Notes: generated by a model from the sequence alone, not told the origin. Shown: positions 17,669-27,089, counted from the first letter of the stretch. The stretch: 64,000 bases of DNA from Saccharibacillus nicotianae (GCF_042681745.1 NZ_JBHUGF010000014.1:62001-126000), one strand, 5' to 3'. Program-made: numbers and translations.

Positions 17669-17711
17669 GTAGTGCAAGTTCTAGTTAGACTGTCTAGCTT
17701 TCTCTAGATCA

Positions 17712-17720
17712 TGGTATAAT
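17712..17720 (+). promoter_or_regulatory. Extended -10 promoter for the ywqB-like/ywqA operon
   Basis: TGGTATAAT is a perfect extended -10 element, about 130 nt before the first start codon. No good -35 box is seen, which is normal for extended -10 promoters. Confidence 0.5.
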
Positions 17721-17848
17721 AAAGAGATTCGTTAATAGAGTACTACGCTTATGATTTTATAGCGTTATCGTGAAATATATATAGATAGATCATATGACTT
17801 GTTGATTAGATAGACTTATATTGCCAAGCGCTTAGGAGAATAGAGGAT

Positions 17849-19105
17849 ATGACGTTGATATTGGATATAAAGCAAGATATAGATCGTTCTGTACAACAGT
17901 GGCATACGCAGTTTGCTGAAGATATCGCTCCACTCGGGCAAGAGATTCGGAATGTGCAATATACGACAGAAGCGCTCGCTCTTATTTTCCAAAAAGGGTT
18001 GCCGGATAATGCGGTAGAACAGGCATTATTTAAGCTTAATGCCTATCTATATATCTTACAGATCGTTGTCCAACCTGTGCAAAATAAGCTGAGTCGCACG
18101 ATGTCGTCACTTGGATATCATACTCATCTGGCAGTAGCTGAATTGCAAAAAGCTATCGAGTCTCTTTTTGCAACATCTCTACCTCTCACATCTGCTATTG
18201 ATACAGAACAACGTGAATGGTTAAGCGGTACACTCTCTTATATTCGTGTCGAAATGCTTAGCGAATCACGCGATTCTTTTACATTTTTCAATAGTTATAT
18301 GCGTTTATGGAGCAACTGGATCTTGCCAGTGCTCAATCATTCTGTGGCAGATGATACTGAGCAACGATTACAAGCTGAAGTAGAGCTGCTTGAACGATTA
18401 GAACCACGATCCGGTCATTCGGCACTCAAGCAAGCATGGTGGTTAGCGCAAAGTTATATTCAGTTTGAACGTGGCGCACAGCATGATGAAGTGGCACTTA
18501 CTCTGATTCATACCGCAGCTACCAAGCAGGATTTTTATCCTGATCGATTACCGGATTATCTGGAACGTTTGACCGAGCAAGCACAGTGGAAACGGTTAGC
18601 CCACTGGCTAACTGAACTTGCAGATGTGCTACGTCAACAACAATCCAATTTACAACATTATGCTTCGTACTGGGAGCAAGTGATTGCCGAACTTCCAGAC
18701 CAAGAACCTCATATGTGGACAGCACTGGAAACATTATTGCCTGTCGGAGGACGCATTTACGAGGAAAAGTTATTAGCTTATGGGAAATGGCAATTATGGA
18801 TGGATTACCAGTTAGCGGCTGGCAATGATCCTGCCAATTATAAAGTAACTGAACTGCAACCACTAGAAAATAACGCGCCAGAAATGCTGTTGCCTTTTTA
18901 CCATCAAGCGGTAGAACGTCATATGGCACACAAAAATAGACAAGGCTACAAAGCGGCGGTCAAATTACTCAAACGGCTAGCCAAATTGTACAAAAAAATA
19001 AAGCAAGAACCACGTTGGAATGACTTTATCGAGCAATTTGCTCAGCGAAATAGTCGTCTACGTGCACTTCAAGAAGAATTGCGGAAAGGAAAGCTGATAC
19101 CATGA
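17849..19105 (+). CDS. YwqB-like SNF2 partner protein lacking the SWIM finger
   Basis: 418 residues, alpha-helical and rich in Q, L and W. It has no cysteine-histidine cluster. The C-terminal segment (YKAAVKLLKRLAKLYKKIKQ onward to LRALQEELRKGKLIP) resembles the end of the SWIM zinc-finger proteins encoded directly upstream of YwqA-type SNF2 ATPases in Bacillales. Those are usually longer, with an N-terminal SWIM motif that I do not find here or in the upstream 130 nt. Its stop overlaps the ATPase start by 4 nt (ATGA), so the two are coupled and probably form a complex. Function is unknown beyond this association. Confidence 0.65.
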   Translation: MTLILDIKQDIDRSVQQWHTQFAEDIAPLGQEIRNVQYTTEALALIFQKGLPDNAVEQALFKLNAYLYILQIVVQPVQNKLSRTMSSLGYHTHLAVAELQKAIESLFATSLPLTSAIDTEQREWLSGTLSYIRVEMLSESRDSFTFFNSYMRLWSNWILPVLNHSVADDTEQRLQAEVELLERLEPRSGHSALKQAWWLAQSYIQFERGAQHDEVALTLIHTAATKQDFYPDRLPDYLERLTEQAQWKRLAHWLTELADVLRQQQSNLQHYASYWEQVIAELPDQEPHMWTALETLLPVGGRIYEEKLLAYGKWQLWMDYQLAAGNDPANYKVTELQPLENNAPEMLLPFYHQAVERHMAHKNRQGYKAAVKLLKRLAKLYKKIKQEPRWNDFIEQFAQRNSRLRALQEELRKGKLIP

Positions 19106-22100
19106 GTCATTATCTTCAACATATCACTGTCCAGATGGGACTCAGCGAGTATGGCGATGCTTTAATCTACGGCTCCAAAGAAGCTTATGGATTTGTACCT
19201 GCCACTTATCTCAAACATCTGCTATTTGCATGGCATGAAGATTCTTTTTACGGGACAGAGTTAGAAGTAGAAGAAACACCGGAAGTAGAACTAATTGTAT
19301 TGCCTGCGGAACAGGTGATTCCGTATTTTGCATCGGCTCCTCTGCTTCATCATGTGCAGTGGAATTGGGAAGGCGAGACCGCTCAGATTCGCAAGTTAGC
19401 TCCTTATCTGGCGCGCTGTCTGGACGAACGTAAATATCTACCCAGTCTAGCTTCGTATCGGAAAGGGAAATTGCAGTGGAGCTGGGATCAAGAGGTGCTG
19501 TTAGAGTGGGCGCAGGAAGACGGAGTCGAACGGGACATACGATCTTTGCTCAAAAATGCGTCTCAACTGCAATTTGTACAAGGATTACAAGCGGCATTTT
19601 CTGCTACTGTATTCCGCCAATATTATAACAGTGAAGCAGAAGCCGCTGATCTAAGACGTGAATATCCGCAATTATTTGATCGTAATCAGAGTACAGCCGG
19701 ATTAGACGAAGAAACATGGTTAGTCTCTATCGGTTGGAAAAGCGATACGGCTCCTTTTCGCCCGGCGCTTCAATTGCTGGAACCGGAAGATTCGAACAGT
19801 GGCTGGCGATTACAATTTGTACTCCAAGACAAAGCCGATGAAACGGTTCTTGTGCCTGTACAACTGGGAATTGACGGACATGTAACTGGAAAATGGCCTG
19901 AACCCTGGAATATCCATGTACAAGATCGAGCTTCTGGCTGGCTGGAACATTTACGAGCCACTTTACCACGAGCACAATTTGCCGAAACGTCTGATATTTT
20001 ACAGCGTCCGATGAACAACGAAACCGCATGGCGCTTTCTAACAACAGAAAGTAATCGACTGCTTCAAGCAGGTTGGTTAGTTCTACTACCTGCATGGTGG
20101 GAAGCGGCACGTCGCAAAAAGCCTAAATTACGTGCTAAAGTGAGCGAAGATAAAGAAAAACGGGATGGCAAATCCTTTTTCGGCTTAGATGCACTGATCG
20201 ACTTCGATTGGCGGGTATCGATAGGAGATACCGATCTTTCGGAAGAAGAATTTCTTGAATTAGCGGCTCGTAATGAACGTCTGGTGCTTTTTCGCGGGCA
20301 ATGGATTGCGCTTGATCCTGAATTGTTAGAACAGATTCGGCGTGCGATGAACGGAATTGATAAGCGACGTGGATTATCTTTTCAAGATGTATTGCAACTT
20401 CATCTGATGCGCCAGCATCGTGCGGCTCAAGTTGCCGAAGAAGAAGCAGTTGAGGAAGAAAGTACACGCGTAGAACTGGAAGTCGAACTGAATGAACATC
20501 TGACTTCTTTGATTGAAAAGATTAATCAGCAAGTGGATCTTCCACTCACTCCGATTCCAGCAGGATTACAAGCGCAATTACGTCCTTATCAGCATGAAGG
20601 ATATTCATGGTTATCTTTTCTAAGAAAATTCGGACTCGGCGCTTGTCTGGCAGACGATATGGGACTTGGTAAAACGGTACAATTAATCACGTATTTACTG
20701 CATATTAAAGAACATGCAGAGATCGCTATTCATCAGTTAGCCGAACAATTTCATCAGACCGAAGAAATGCAACAGATGCATCAGGAGACGATTTTCAGCC
20801 CGACCTCTCTTGTTATCTGTCCCACTTCTGTACTCGGGAACTGGCAAAAAGAAATCAGTCGCTTTGCGCCTTCGCTTACCGTAGCGCTTCATTATGGCAG
20901 TAAGCGTCGTTCGGGAGCAGAATTTCAGCAATTGATCGATCATGCAGATGTTATTCTTACTTCCTACGCAACAGCTTCACTCGATCAAGAACTGCTTCAA
21001 AGTTACACATGGGCAACGATCTGTCTGGATGAAGCGCAAAATATCAAAAATGCGCAGACAAGGCAATCACAAACGGTTCGTAGCCTTTCTGCTATGCATC
21101 GCGTGGCGCTAACAGGAACACCGATCGAAAATAGATTAGCAGAGTTATGGTCGATATATGACTTTATTACGCCAGGATATCTAGGAACAGCGAAAGGGTT
21201 TCAAGAACGATTTAGCAATGCGATCGAAAAAGATCATGATGAAGAACGAACCTTACATTTGCAACGATTAGTTAAGCCATTTATGTTACGCCGTACCAAA
21301 AAAGATCCTAATATTCAATTGAATTTGCCTGAAAAAAATGAAATGAAAACGTATATTCACCTCACTGCTGAGCAAGGCGTATTGTACGATCAAGCAGTTA
21401 ATAGCTTAATGCAACAGATGAACAATCTGGATGGCATCAAGCGCAAAGGGGCAATCCTGTCTGCACTCACTCAGCTCAAGCAACTGTGTGACCATCCGAT
21501 TCTTGTGACTAAAGAAGCGTTGCCTGAACCAGAAAAAGGTAAACGATTCAATACCGAAGCTTGGATTAGTCGATCTGCCAAATTGGAACGATTGCTGGCG
21601 ATGGTTAAAGAATTACGTGAAGAAGGCGAACAATGTCTAATTTTCACCCAGTATATTGGGATGGGTCAGTTGATGCAAAAGATTTTGGAAGAAGAGTTAC
21701 AAGAAAATGTATTATATCTAAATGGTAGTACATCCAAAACAGCGCGTGATCGGATGATCGAGCAGTTTCAAGCACCTGCGGTAGAAGGCGATTCGACCAA
21801 GCCATCTGTATTTATTTTATCGCTCAAAGCCGGTGGTGTTGGTCTGAACTTAACGGCTGCTAACCATGTATTCCATGTAGATCGCTGGTGGAATCCTGCG
21901 GTCGAAAATCAAGCGACTGACAGGGCATACCGTATGGGTCAGACTCGTGATGTACAAGTCCACAAATTTATCTCGCTCGGTACACTGGAAGAACGCATTG
22001 ATGAAATGCTCGAAAGTAAACAACAGCTAAGTGATAATGTGATTTCCAATTCAGAAGGCTGGATCACTGAACTGTCTAACGATGCATTGAAAGACTTATT

Positions 22101-22128
22101 TGCGTTACGTCGTGAATGGGCAGAATAA
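19102..22128 (+). CDS. ywqA: SNF2-family DNA-dependent ATPase/helicase (YwqA type)
   Basis: 1,008 residues. The N-terminal 480 residues are the SNF2-associated (DUF3670-type) region. The RecA-like lobes follow: Walker A ADDMGLGKTVQ near 517-527, DEAQ box near 643 (CLDEAQNIKN), motif III ALTGTPIENRLAELWSIYDF, then lobe 2 with CLIFTQYIGMGQLMQ, LKAGGVGLNLTAANHVFHVD and WWNPAVENQATDRAYRMGQT (motifs V and VI). It is a predicted cytosolic translocase remodelling protein-DNA complexes; its biological role in Bacillales is not well defined. It is coupled to the YwqB-like protein and ends before a hairpin at 22143-22186. Confidence 0.93.
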   Translation: MSHYLQHITVQMGLSEYGDALIYGSKEAYGFVPATYLKHLLFAWHEDSFYGTELEVEETPEVELIVLPAEQVIPYFASAPLLHHVQWNWEGETAQIRKLAPYLARCLDERKYLPSLASYRKGKLQWSWDQEVLLEWAQEDGVERDIRSLLKNASQLQFVQGLQAAFSATVFRQYYNSEAEAADLRREYPQLFDRNQSTAGLDEETWLVSIGWKSDTAPFRPALQLLEPEDSNSGWRLQFVLQDKADETVLVPVQLGIDGHVTGKWPEPWNIHVQDRASGWLEHLRATLPRAQFAETSDILQRPMNNETAWRFLTTESNRLLQAGWLVLLPAWWEAARRKKPKLRAKVSEDKEKRDGKSFFGLDALIDFDWRVSIGDTDLSEEEFLELAARNERLVLFRGQWIALDPELLEQIRRAMNGIDKRRGLSFQDVLQLHLMRQHRAAQVAEEEAVEEESTRVELEVELNEHLTSLIEKINQQVDLPLTPIPAGLQAQLRPYQHEGYSWLSFLRKFGLGACLADDMGLGKTVQLITYLLHIKEHAEIAIHQLAEQFHQTEEMQQMHQETIFSPTSLVICPTSVLGNWQKEISRFAPSLTVALHYGSKRRSGAEFQQLIDHADVILTSYATASLDQELLQSYTWATICLDEAQNIKNAQTRQSQTVRSLSAMHRVALTGTPIENRLAELWSIYDFITPGYLGTAKGFQERFSNAIEKDHDEERTLHLQRLVKPFMLRRTKKDPNIQLNLPEKNEMKTYIHLTAEQGVLYDQAVNSLMQQMNNLDGIKRKGAILSALTQLKQLCDHPILVTKEALPEPEKGKRFNTEAWISRSAKLERLLAMVKELREEGEQCLIFTQYIGMGQLMQKILEEELQENVLYLNGSTSKTARDRMIEQFQAPAVEGDSTKPSVFILSLKAGGVGLNLTAANHVFHVDRWWNPAVENQATDRAYRMGQTRDVQVHKFISLGTLEERIDEMLESKQQLSDNVISNSEGWITELSNDALKDLFALRREWAE

Positions 22129-22134
22129 TAAAGC

Positions 22135-22186
22135 ATGACATTACACATGATTGTACGTATAATTAAACGTATAATCATGTGTTTTT
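22135..22186 (+). promoter_or_regulatory. Overlapping terminator, promoter and palindromic operator of the RelE-like toxin-antitoxin operon
   Basis: ACACATGATTGTACGT (22143-22158) pairs with ACGTATAATCATGTGT (22167-22182), with one wobble or mismatch, and TTTTTG follows: a terminator for the SNF2 gene. The same bases contain a promoter, ATGACA (22135-22140), 17 nt, TATAAT (22158-22163), with a second TATAAT at 22170. The palindrome covers the -10 region, as expected for an operator bound by an antitoxin. Confidence 0.6.
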
Positions 22187-22200
22187 GTTAGGAGGAAAAA

Positions 22201-22521
22201 ATGATGGCTAAATTATTAGAACCTCAAAAAGATTTATCTCTAGAACAGCCGATTCTTTTTGGACGAGATCAATTAGTGAATACCGCTACGATTTCACGTC
22301 AATTCAGCAAAGTTAAATTGTTAGCTAAAATAAAACCTTTGTTTATCACAGACAATGGAAATGTAGATTCTGTACTTTTGAGCTACGAAGCGTACGAAGA
22401 AATGTATAATCGTATTCAATCTCTAGAACAGGAAGTTCTAGATTATCGTGCAAAAGAGGTAACAGATGAACCCCAATCTTCTGTAGACTGGCAGACGGTT
22501 CGACGCAGTTCTAAAGAATAA
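22201..22521 (+). CDS. Phd/YefM-like antitoxin
   Basis: 106 residues. Residues about 25-75 (NTATISRQFSKVKLLAKIKPL then FITDNGNVDSVLLSYEAYEEMY) match the Phd/YefM fold: a DNA-binding N-terminal part, then the conserved strand in which the protein names an escape of the target, V-L-L-S-x-E-x-Y-E. The C-terminal tail is acidic and flexible, typical of toxin-neutralising segments. AGGAGG precedes the start; ATG ATG are tandem. It is followed 3 nt later by the toxin gene, and probably represses the operon by binding the palindrome at 22143-22182. Confidence 0.75.
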   Translation: MMAKLLEPQKDLSLEQPILFGRDQLVNTATISRQFSKVKLLAKIKPLFITDNGNVDSVLLSYEAYEEMYNRIQSLEQEVLDYRAKEVTDEPQSSVDWQTVRRSSKE

Positions 22522-22524
22522 GCA

Positions 22525-23082
22525 ATGGAAAAACGATTCTTAGTTCAATTCACCAAGAAAGCTCTTAAAGAATATGAAGCCTTAGACGGATCAATTATAG
22601 AAGAAGTCAATACAGCTCTAGAATCGTTAGAACAAAGAGCAGATCAAGTGGGTAAACTACTAGGTAATAAAAGACAAATTCATCTAAAAGGTACTAAAGA
22701 AAAAAAATTAAGAAGTTCTGGTGTACGTATTATTTACCAGATTACCGATCAATATGTAGATATTCTTGCTATTGTAAACATTCTGCTGATTGATTTTAAA
22801 AAGAATGAGACAGAAGTATATACTGAAGCTGAAATTCGATTTCGAGAAGCAAAAAATAATATCGAACTACCTCAGAAAAACTCACCTTTTATTTGGAAAA
22901 TAGATAAAATTGCTAATCAAGATTTAGATCAAGGCAGTATGATAGACCAAATATTTGATGACCATTTTGATGATTTAGAAGAATCTATAAAAGAACAAAT
23001 TTTGCATTATTTTTCTTATGGTGAAGTAGAAAAAGCATATCAAATTCGGTGCAATGCTATTCAGGATTGGGAGAAAGATTAA
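22525..23082 (+). CDS. RelE/ParE-superfamily toxin with extra C-terminal domain
   Basis: 185 residues. The first 90 resemble RelE-family mRNA interferases or relatives: FLVQFTKKALKEYEALD start, a helix pair, GNKRQIHLKG, and the strand segment SGVRIIYQITDQYVDILAIV. Most RelE toxins stop at about 90-100 residues. Here another 95 residues follow, acidic and mostly helical (DQIFDDHFDDLEESIKEQIL), with no recognised domain. It is linked to the antitoxin by a 3-nt gap. The toxin assignment is inference from fold-like pattern and context. A strong terminator follows at 23097-23130. Confidence 0.65.
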   Translation: MEKRFLVQFTKKALKEYEALDGSIIEEVNTALESLEQRADQVGKLLGNKRQIHLKGTKEKKLRSSGVRIIYQITDQYVDILAIVNILLIDFKKNETEVYTEAEIRFREAKNNIELPQKNSPFIWKIDKIANQDLDQGSMIDQIFDDHFDDLEESIKEQILHYFSYGEVEKAYQIRCNAIQDWEKD

Positions 23083-23096
23083 GTTTCATAATGATC

Positions 23097-23130
23097 AAAA
23101 AAGAGACCTGCTAGTTGAGGTCTCTTTTCT
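23097..23130 (+). terminator. Terminator of the toxin-antitoxin operon
   Basis: AAAAGAGACC/GGTCTCTTTT stem with an 8-10 nt loop and T-rich tail. The symmetric A/T tails make it usable from both sides, serving also the convergent EEP gene. Confidence 0.9.
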
Positions 23131-23182
23131 TACTATCTAAATGAACTATGATTTTTGAAATTTTCTAGCCTACTTAATAGAA

Positions 23183-24013
23183 CTACTCCAAGTCTAACTC
23201 TACAGCTACTCCCAAATGATCCGATACGATAGCTCCGTTCACACCATTCAATGCTACAGCAGAAGAATGAACAGATAACGGACGATTGGCTAAAATATAA
23301 TCAATGCGCAGACTGGTGGCATTATTTTCCCAACCTGCAATCGCTTTGACGACGGTATGCCCATCATCTTTTACTTTGGCTAATGTATACGTATCGAACC
23401 AGCCTTTGCTCATCACATAATCGTAGCCTTCATCTCGAATCTCTGCTACATTGTTCAGATCACCTAGCATCAGGATCAATTGGTCTTGATACGGGGATAA
23501 TAACTGTTCTGTACGATCCCATTGTCCACGAAAATGTTCTTCGTCATGCCACCATCCATAATGTCCATCTGCTATCCATACCGATTGTCCGTTCACTTCA
23601 GTCTGCACTATCAACAGGCGACGGGTTCGATAATTGTTATAGTCTTGCAGTTGAGAAACAAAATCATAACTTGCTTGCACGATCGGTGTACGGCTTAATA
23701 TCGCTAACCCTTCATCATACGTATGTCTTGTCTGATGAGTCGGAACCCATGTCCAGTGATAGTCTGACGATAATTGTTGTAACAACACATAAGCAAAGTT
23801 ATTTTGCCGAATCGTTATATTGCTGTCAGTAGCGTAATAACGTGATATATCCAATGCTGATATATCTACCTGTGGCTCACTCATCGATTGGTTCACTTCT
23901 TGCAGAGCGATGATATCGAATTGTTGTTGATTGATATAGTCTGCTAATTGACTGATTTTTTCTAATTGATTGATCTCATGCCATGAATGCGTATTTAAAG
24001 TTAAACATTTCAA
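23183..24013 (-). CDS. Endonuclease/exonuclease/phosphatase-family hydrolase
   Basis: 276 residues starting at TTG 24013, with AGGTGA upstream. Metal-dependent EEP signatures: TLNTHSW (N-term Asn), DIIALQEVNQ with catalytic glutamate near 40, IADGHYGWW (His near 155), LMLGDLNN (Asp and Asn near 190), and the terminal SDHLGV (Asp-His near 265). Homologues include phosphodiesterases, sphingomyelinase-like and teichoic-acid-related enzymes; no signal peptide is visible, so it is likely intracellular. The exact substrate is unknown. It is monocistronic. Confidence 0.9.
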   Translation of the reverse strand: MKCLTLNTHSWHEINQLEKISQLADYINQQQFDIIALQEVNQSMSEPQVDISALDISRYYATDSNITIRQNNFAYVLLQQLSSDYHWTWVPTHQTRHTYDEGLAILSRTPIVQASYDFVSQLQDYNNYRTRRLLIVQTEVNGQSVWIADGHYGWWHDEEHFRGQWDRTEQLLSPYQDQLILMLGDLNNVAEIRDEGYDYVMSKGWFDTYTLAKVKDDGHTVVKAIAGWENNATSLRIDYILANRPLSVHSSAVALNGVNGAIVSDHLGVAVELDLE

Positions 24014-24149
24014 TGATGGTCACCTGCTCCATTATTTTCAGTATATTGATCGGGGTGATGCTTTATTTCACTATACCATAATCCCAAACAGACAACTTCG
24101 TGAGATACAGAAGTCATGATTTAGAGCTAACCAGAAAAGAATAAAGTAC

Positions 24150-24193
24150 AAAAACTCCACCCTGTGCTCAATAAGCAAGGAATAGAGTTTTTA
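24150..24193 (-). terminator. Terminator of the LacI-kinase-GH4-GH8 operon
   Basis: On the minus strand AAAAACTCTATTCC pairs imperfectly with GGGTGGAGTTTTT and is followed by a T-rich tail. It is located about 100 nt past the GH8 stop. Confidence 0.7.
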
Positions 24194-24294
24194 TAATACA
24201 TATCTATTAACCGATCATTATTTCACATTTACGATTGAATCCATAATTAATGATTTACAATCCAAGATTACTATTTACTATTTACCATATAAGA

Positions 24295-25563
24295 TTACGC
24301 TCCTGCCGGCTTCCACCAGTTACCCGAAATAAATAACATACTGAGCAGATTATACGAATCGCTAAAATAGCTTTCTTTGCTATTTTTCATCCAATCCCAG
24401 CCGGTATTGACCCATGCTTGATGGGCACTATCTGTCACCCCTGCGGCTACAAATGGAGCGACAAACACAGCCGTTGCATACGTACCGCGCGCAGTCCCGT
24501 TTAGCTGATATCCATCTTTGATATTAACAGGTTTGCCACTGGTTTTACCTTTGATCCAGACAGCTATTTTGTTAGCGATCGTCTTACCGCGGGTATCTCC
24601 ATACATCGCATAATCCATCACGATTCGCAGAGGTACACGAGAAGCATTGTAATTGTATTCGTTCGTTTCTTTAAATTCATCCAAAAACCATTCCGGTGCA
24701 GGCTGTGCTGGATTGCCTACCACAAAGTCTGAGATTAAGCCCGTATTTGGCGAATAGCTACTACTAAATTGATTATATTTGCTATACAGATTGTTGATCA
24801 CATTTAACCATGTCTGATCTCCTGTCACATCGTAAAAAGCATGAAAATGACTGAGCATCCAATCCGATGGACGGGTATCATAACTATTTTTACTATCCCA
24901 ATCGCCCAGATTAATACCGTTATTAGAAGTTACATAGCTAGACTTGATCGCACTGATCATTTTTTTGGCTTCTGCCAAATAATTTACTGTTCCCGTAGAG
25001 CCCCACTGAGTATGTGCCAGTAGTAAAGAGTACGCAATATCCAGATCACCATCGGTTGCTGATCCAAAATGACCTTGCGCCGCTACATCATCTGCTACTA
25101 CCCAGCCCATTAATGCCGGATTACCTGAACTTTTGTACGCTCTGGCTGTTTTAAACAATCCATTATAGATTGTCTGTGCATTATTATCCTGTCCTGCCAT
25201 AAGAGCAGTAATCACCATGCCATATCCCTGACCTTCTGATGTACCTAGCGGGTCAAATCCTTCGGCATCTCCTGTAATATCACCACGTACATAATAACCG
25301 CCAGGCAAAGAAGACAAATCATGTTTAAGATAGGTTGATTTCCAGTAACTATAATAAGAAGCTACCGATTGATTCATTGCTGCTTGGGTCACATGATTAG
25401 GCTTGATCACTCCTGAATAATTCACTTGTTGTGGAAAAGGTTTCTTTTCATTAGCTGCATAAGCAGATGTTGATAATCCCACCATGCCTGACAACGAAAT
25501 ACTGAATAGTACGATAACAAGAGAGAAGCTAATCCAACGTGTCTGTGTAGATGAAGTACGCAT
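24295..25563 (-). CDS. Secreted GH8 glycoside hydrolase (endoglucanase/lichenase/chitosanase type)
   Basis: 422 residues with a Sec signal peptide (hydrophobic 13-30, cleavage near AYA-AN at 36). The catalytic GH8 domain has the acid E110 in GTSEGQGYGM and D171/D173 in ATDGDLDIAYSLLLA. The (alpha/alpha)6-barrel family cuts beta-1,4 or mixed-linkage glucans or chitosan outside the cell; which of these cannot be decided by eye. It is the last gene of the LacI - kinase - GH4 - GH8 cluster, 96 nt after GH4, suggesting that its oligosaccharide products feed the GH4 enzyme. AGGAGGAAT precedes the start. Confidence 0.93.
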   Translation of the reverse strand: MRTSSTQTRWISFSLVIVLFSISLSGMVGLSTSAYAANEKKPFPQQVNYSGVIKPNHVTQAAMNQSVASYYSYWKSTYLKHDLSSLPGGYYVRGDITGDAEGFDPLGTSEGQGYGMVITALMAGQDNNAQTIYNGLFKTARAYKSSGNPALMGWVVADDVAAQGHFGSATDGDLDIAYSLLLAHTQWGSTGTVNYLAEAKKMISAIKSSYVTSNNGINLGDWDSKNSYDTRPSDWMLSHFHAFYDVTGDQTWLNVINNLYSKYNQFSSSYSPNTGLISDFVVGNPAQPAPEWFLDEFKETNEYNYNASRVPLRIVMDYAMYGDTRGKTIANKIAVWIKGKTSGKPVNIKDGYQLNGTARGTYATAVFVAPFVAAGVTDSAHQAWVNTGWDWMKNSKESYFSDSYNLLSMLFISGNWWKPAGA

Positions 25564-25659
25564 ACTGATTATTCCTCCTTCACATAATGTGATATATCCT
25601 ATTCCGAACCTGAATGTGTTAGCAACGAATTATTTTTATCGGCTCAAGCTTCAAGATGT

Positions 25660-26997
25660 TTATACACTTTCGCCTACAGCTACATGCTCTTTCGGGAAAA
25701 ATAAAGGCAAATGTTCTCGATTGGCTTCTAACATTTCAGCTAGCATGTCTTTAGCAATCGCTATTGAAGGCACTAATGGATGATGAACCATCGCTTGCAA
25801 AGCCACTTGACGATCTCCGGTAATCGCCGCCTGAATCGTTAATTGTTCATACGTTTTCACCGCATGCATCAGCCCTTTAATATGATCCGGTACGGTGGAT
25901 AACTGAATCGGTAATGGGCCTTGCTGAGTGACTATGCAGTTCACTTCAATACAAGCATCATCAGGCAGGAAATCAATAATGCCACGATTCGGGACGTTAA
26001 GTGTCTGTATATCTCCTGTGCCGTTATGAAGCGAACGCATCAAATTCACTGCCGCTTCTGAATAATATGCCCCTCCACGTTGTTCCAGTTGCTTGGGCTT
26101 TTCTTTCAATTCAGGATCACGATACAGTTCAAACAATTCTTGCTCGACTTGCTGTACCACTTGAGCACGCGAGCCTTCATTTTCAAAAGATAACAATTGA
26201 TCTTGAAGCATCTGAGGAGTCATGTAGAAATACTTGAGGTAATAGGAAGGCAATGCTTGTAACGATAACAAAAAGTCCGCATCCCAACCTTGCTGAGGAA
26301 CATTAGCGGCTGCATACTGTTCACGCTGGGCTAACAGTTCTGTTAATTTGGATTGTCCGTCTACATCGATTCGGGTAACCCAGTGTAGATGATTTAGCCC
26401 TACAAATTCAGCATAGACTTGATGAGGTTCCACTTGATAATGAGCAGTTAACCATTTGATCAGACCGATCGGAGCATTGCATAAGCCAATACTACGTACT
26501 TTACTATGCTTATGAATCGCTTCTGTAACCATCCCTGCCGGATTCGTAAAATTCAGCAACCATGCATTCGGCGCTAACTCTTCGATATCCCGGCAAATAT
26601 CTAATAGTACAGGAATCGTACGTAGTGCCTTCATCATTCCACCAGGTCCGGTCGTCTCCTGCCCTATTACTCCATACTGCAAAGGAATACGTTCATCTAC
26701 ACTTCTTGCTTCTAACATGCCTACTCGCATTTGCGTGCTAACATAATCGGCATCTTTAATTGCTTCTCTTCTATTCGTTGTTAAATGTATCTCAATCGGC
26801 AATCCTGAAGCAGTTACCATACGCTTGGCCAATTCACCTACAATCGTAAGCTTGTGTAATCCTTGCTCAATATCGACCAACCATAATTCACGAATCGGCA
26901 GATCATGATAATAACGGATAAATCCTTCTACTAACTCCGGTGTATACGAAGAACCTCCACCGATCACAGCTACCTTTAATCCTTGAGTTCTATTCAT
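25660..26997 (-). CDS. GH4 family 6-phospho-glycosidase (NAD+/Mn2+-dependent)
   Basis: 445 residues. A Rossmann NAD-binding start KVAVIGGGSSYTPELVEGFI (about 8-27), and GH4 metal/catalytic residues C173 (GLCNAPIG) and H203 (GLNHLHW). Asn in NFTNPAG is at about 149. GH4 enzymes act in the cytosol by an NAD-assisted elimination mechanism, mostly on 6-phospho-beta- or alpha-glucosides (CelF, LicH, GlvA). Motif spelling fits the 6-phospho-beta-glucosidase branch best. No PTS importer is present in the window; instead a BadF-type sugar kinase precedes it, so the phosphorylated substrate might come from that kinase. Confidence 0.93.
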   Translation of the reverse strand: MNRTQGLKVAVIGGGSSYTPELVEGFIRYYHDLPIRELWLVDIEQGLHKLTIVGELAKRMVTASGLPIEIHLTTNRREAIKDADYVSTQMRVGMLEARSVDERIPLQYGVIGQETTGPGGMMKALRTIPVLLDICRDIEELAPNAWLLNFTNPAGMVTEAIHKHSKVRSIGLCNAPIGLIKWLTAHYQVEPHQVYAEFVGLNHLHWVTRIDVDGQSKLTELLAQREQYAAANVPQQGWDADFLLSLQALPSYYLKYFYMTPQMLQDQLLSFENEGSRAQVVQQVEQELFELYRDPELKEKPKQLEQRGGAYYSEAAVNLMRSLHNGTGDIQTLNVPNRGIIDFLPDDACIEVNCIVTQQGPLPIQLSTVPDHIKGLMHAVKTYEQLTIQAAITGDRQVALQAMVHHPLVPSIAIAKDMLAEMLEANREHLPLFFPKEHVAVGESV

Positions 26998-27089
26998 ATG
27001 GTCACATCCTGTATTTATAAAATAATAGAATTATGATGTACATTTGTTCTGTGTAGTAGTGATTCCGATTAGATGTATTGCTCTTTCTG

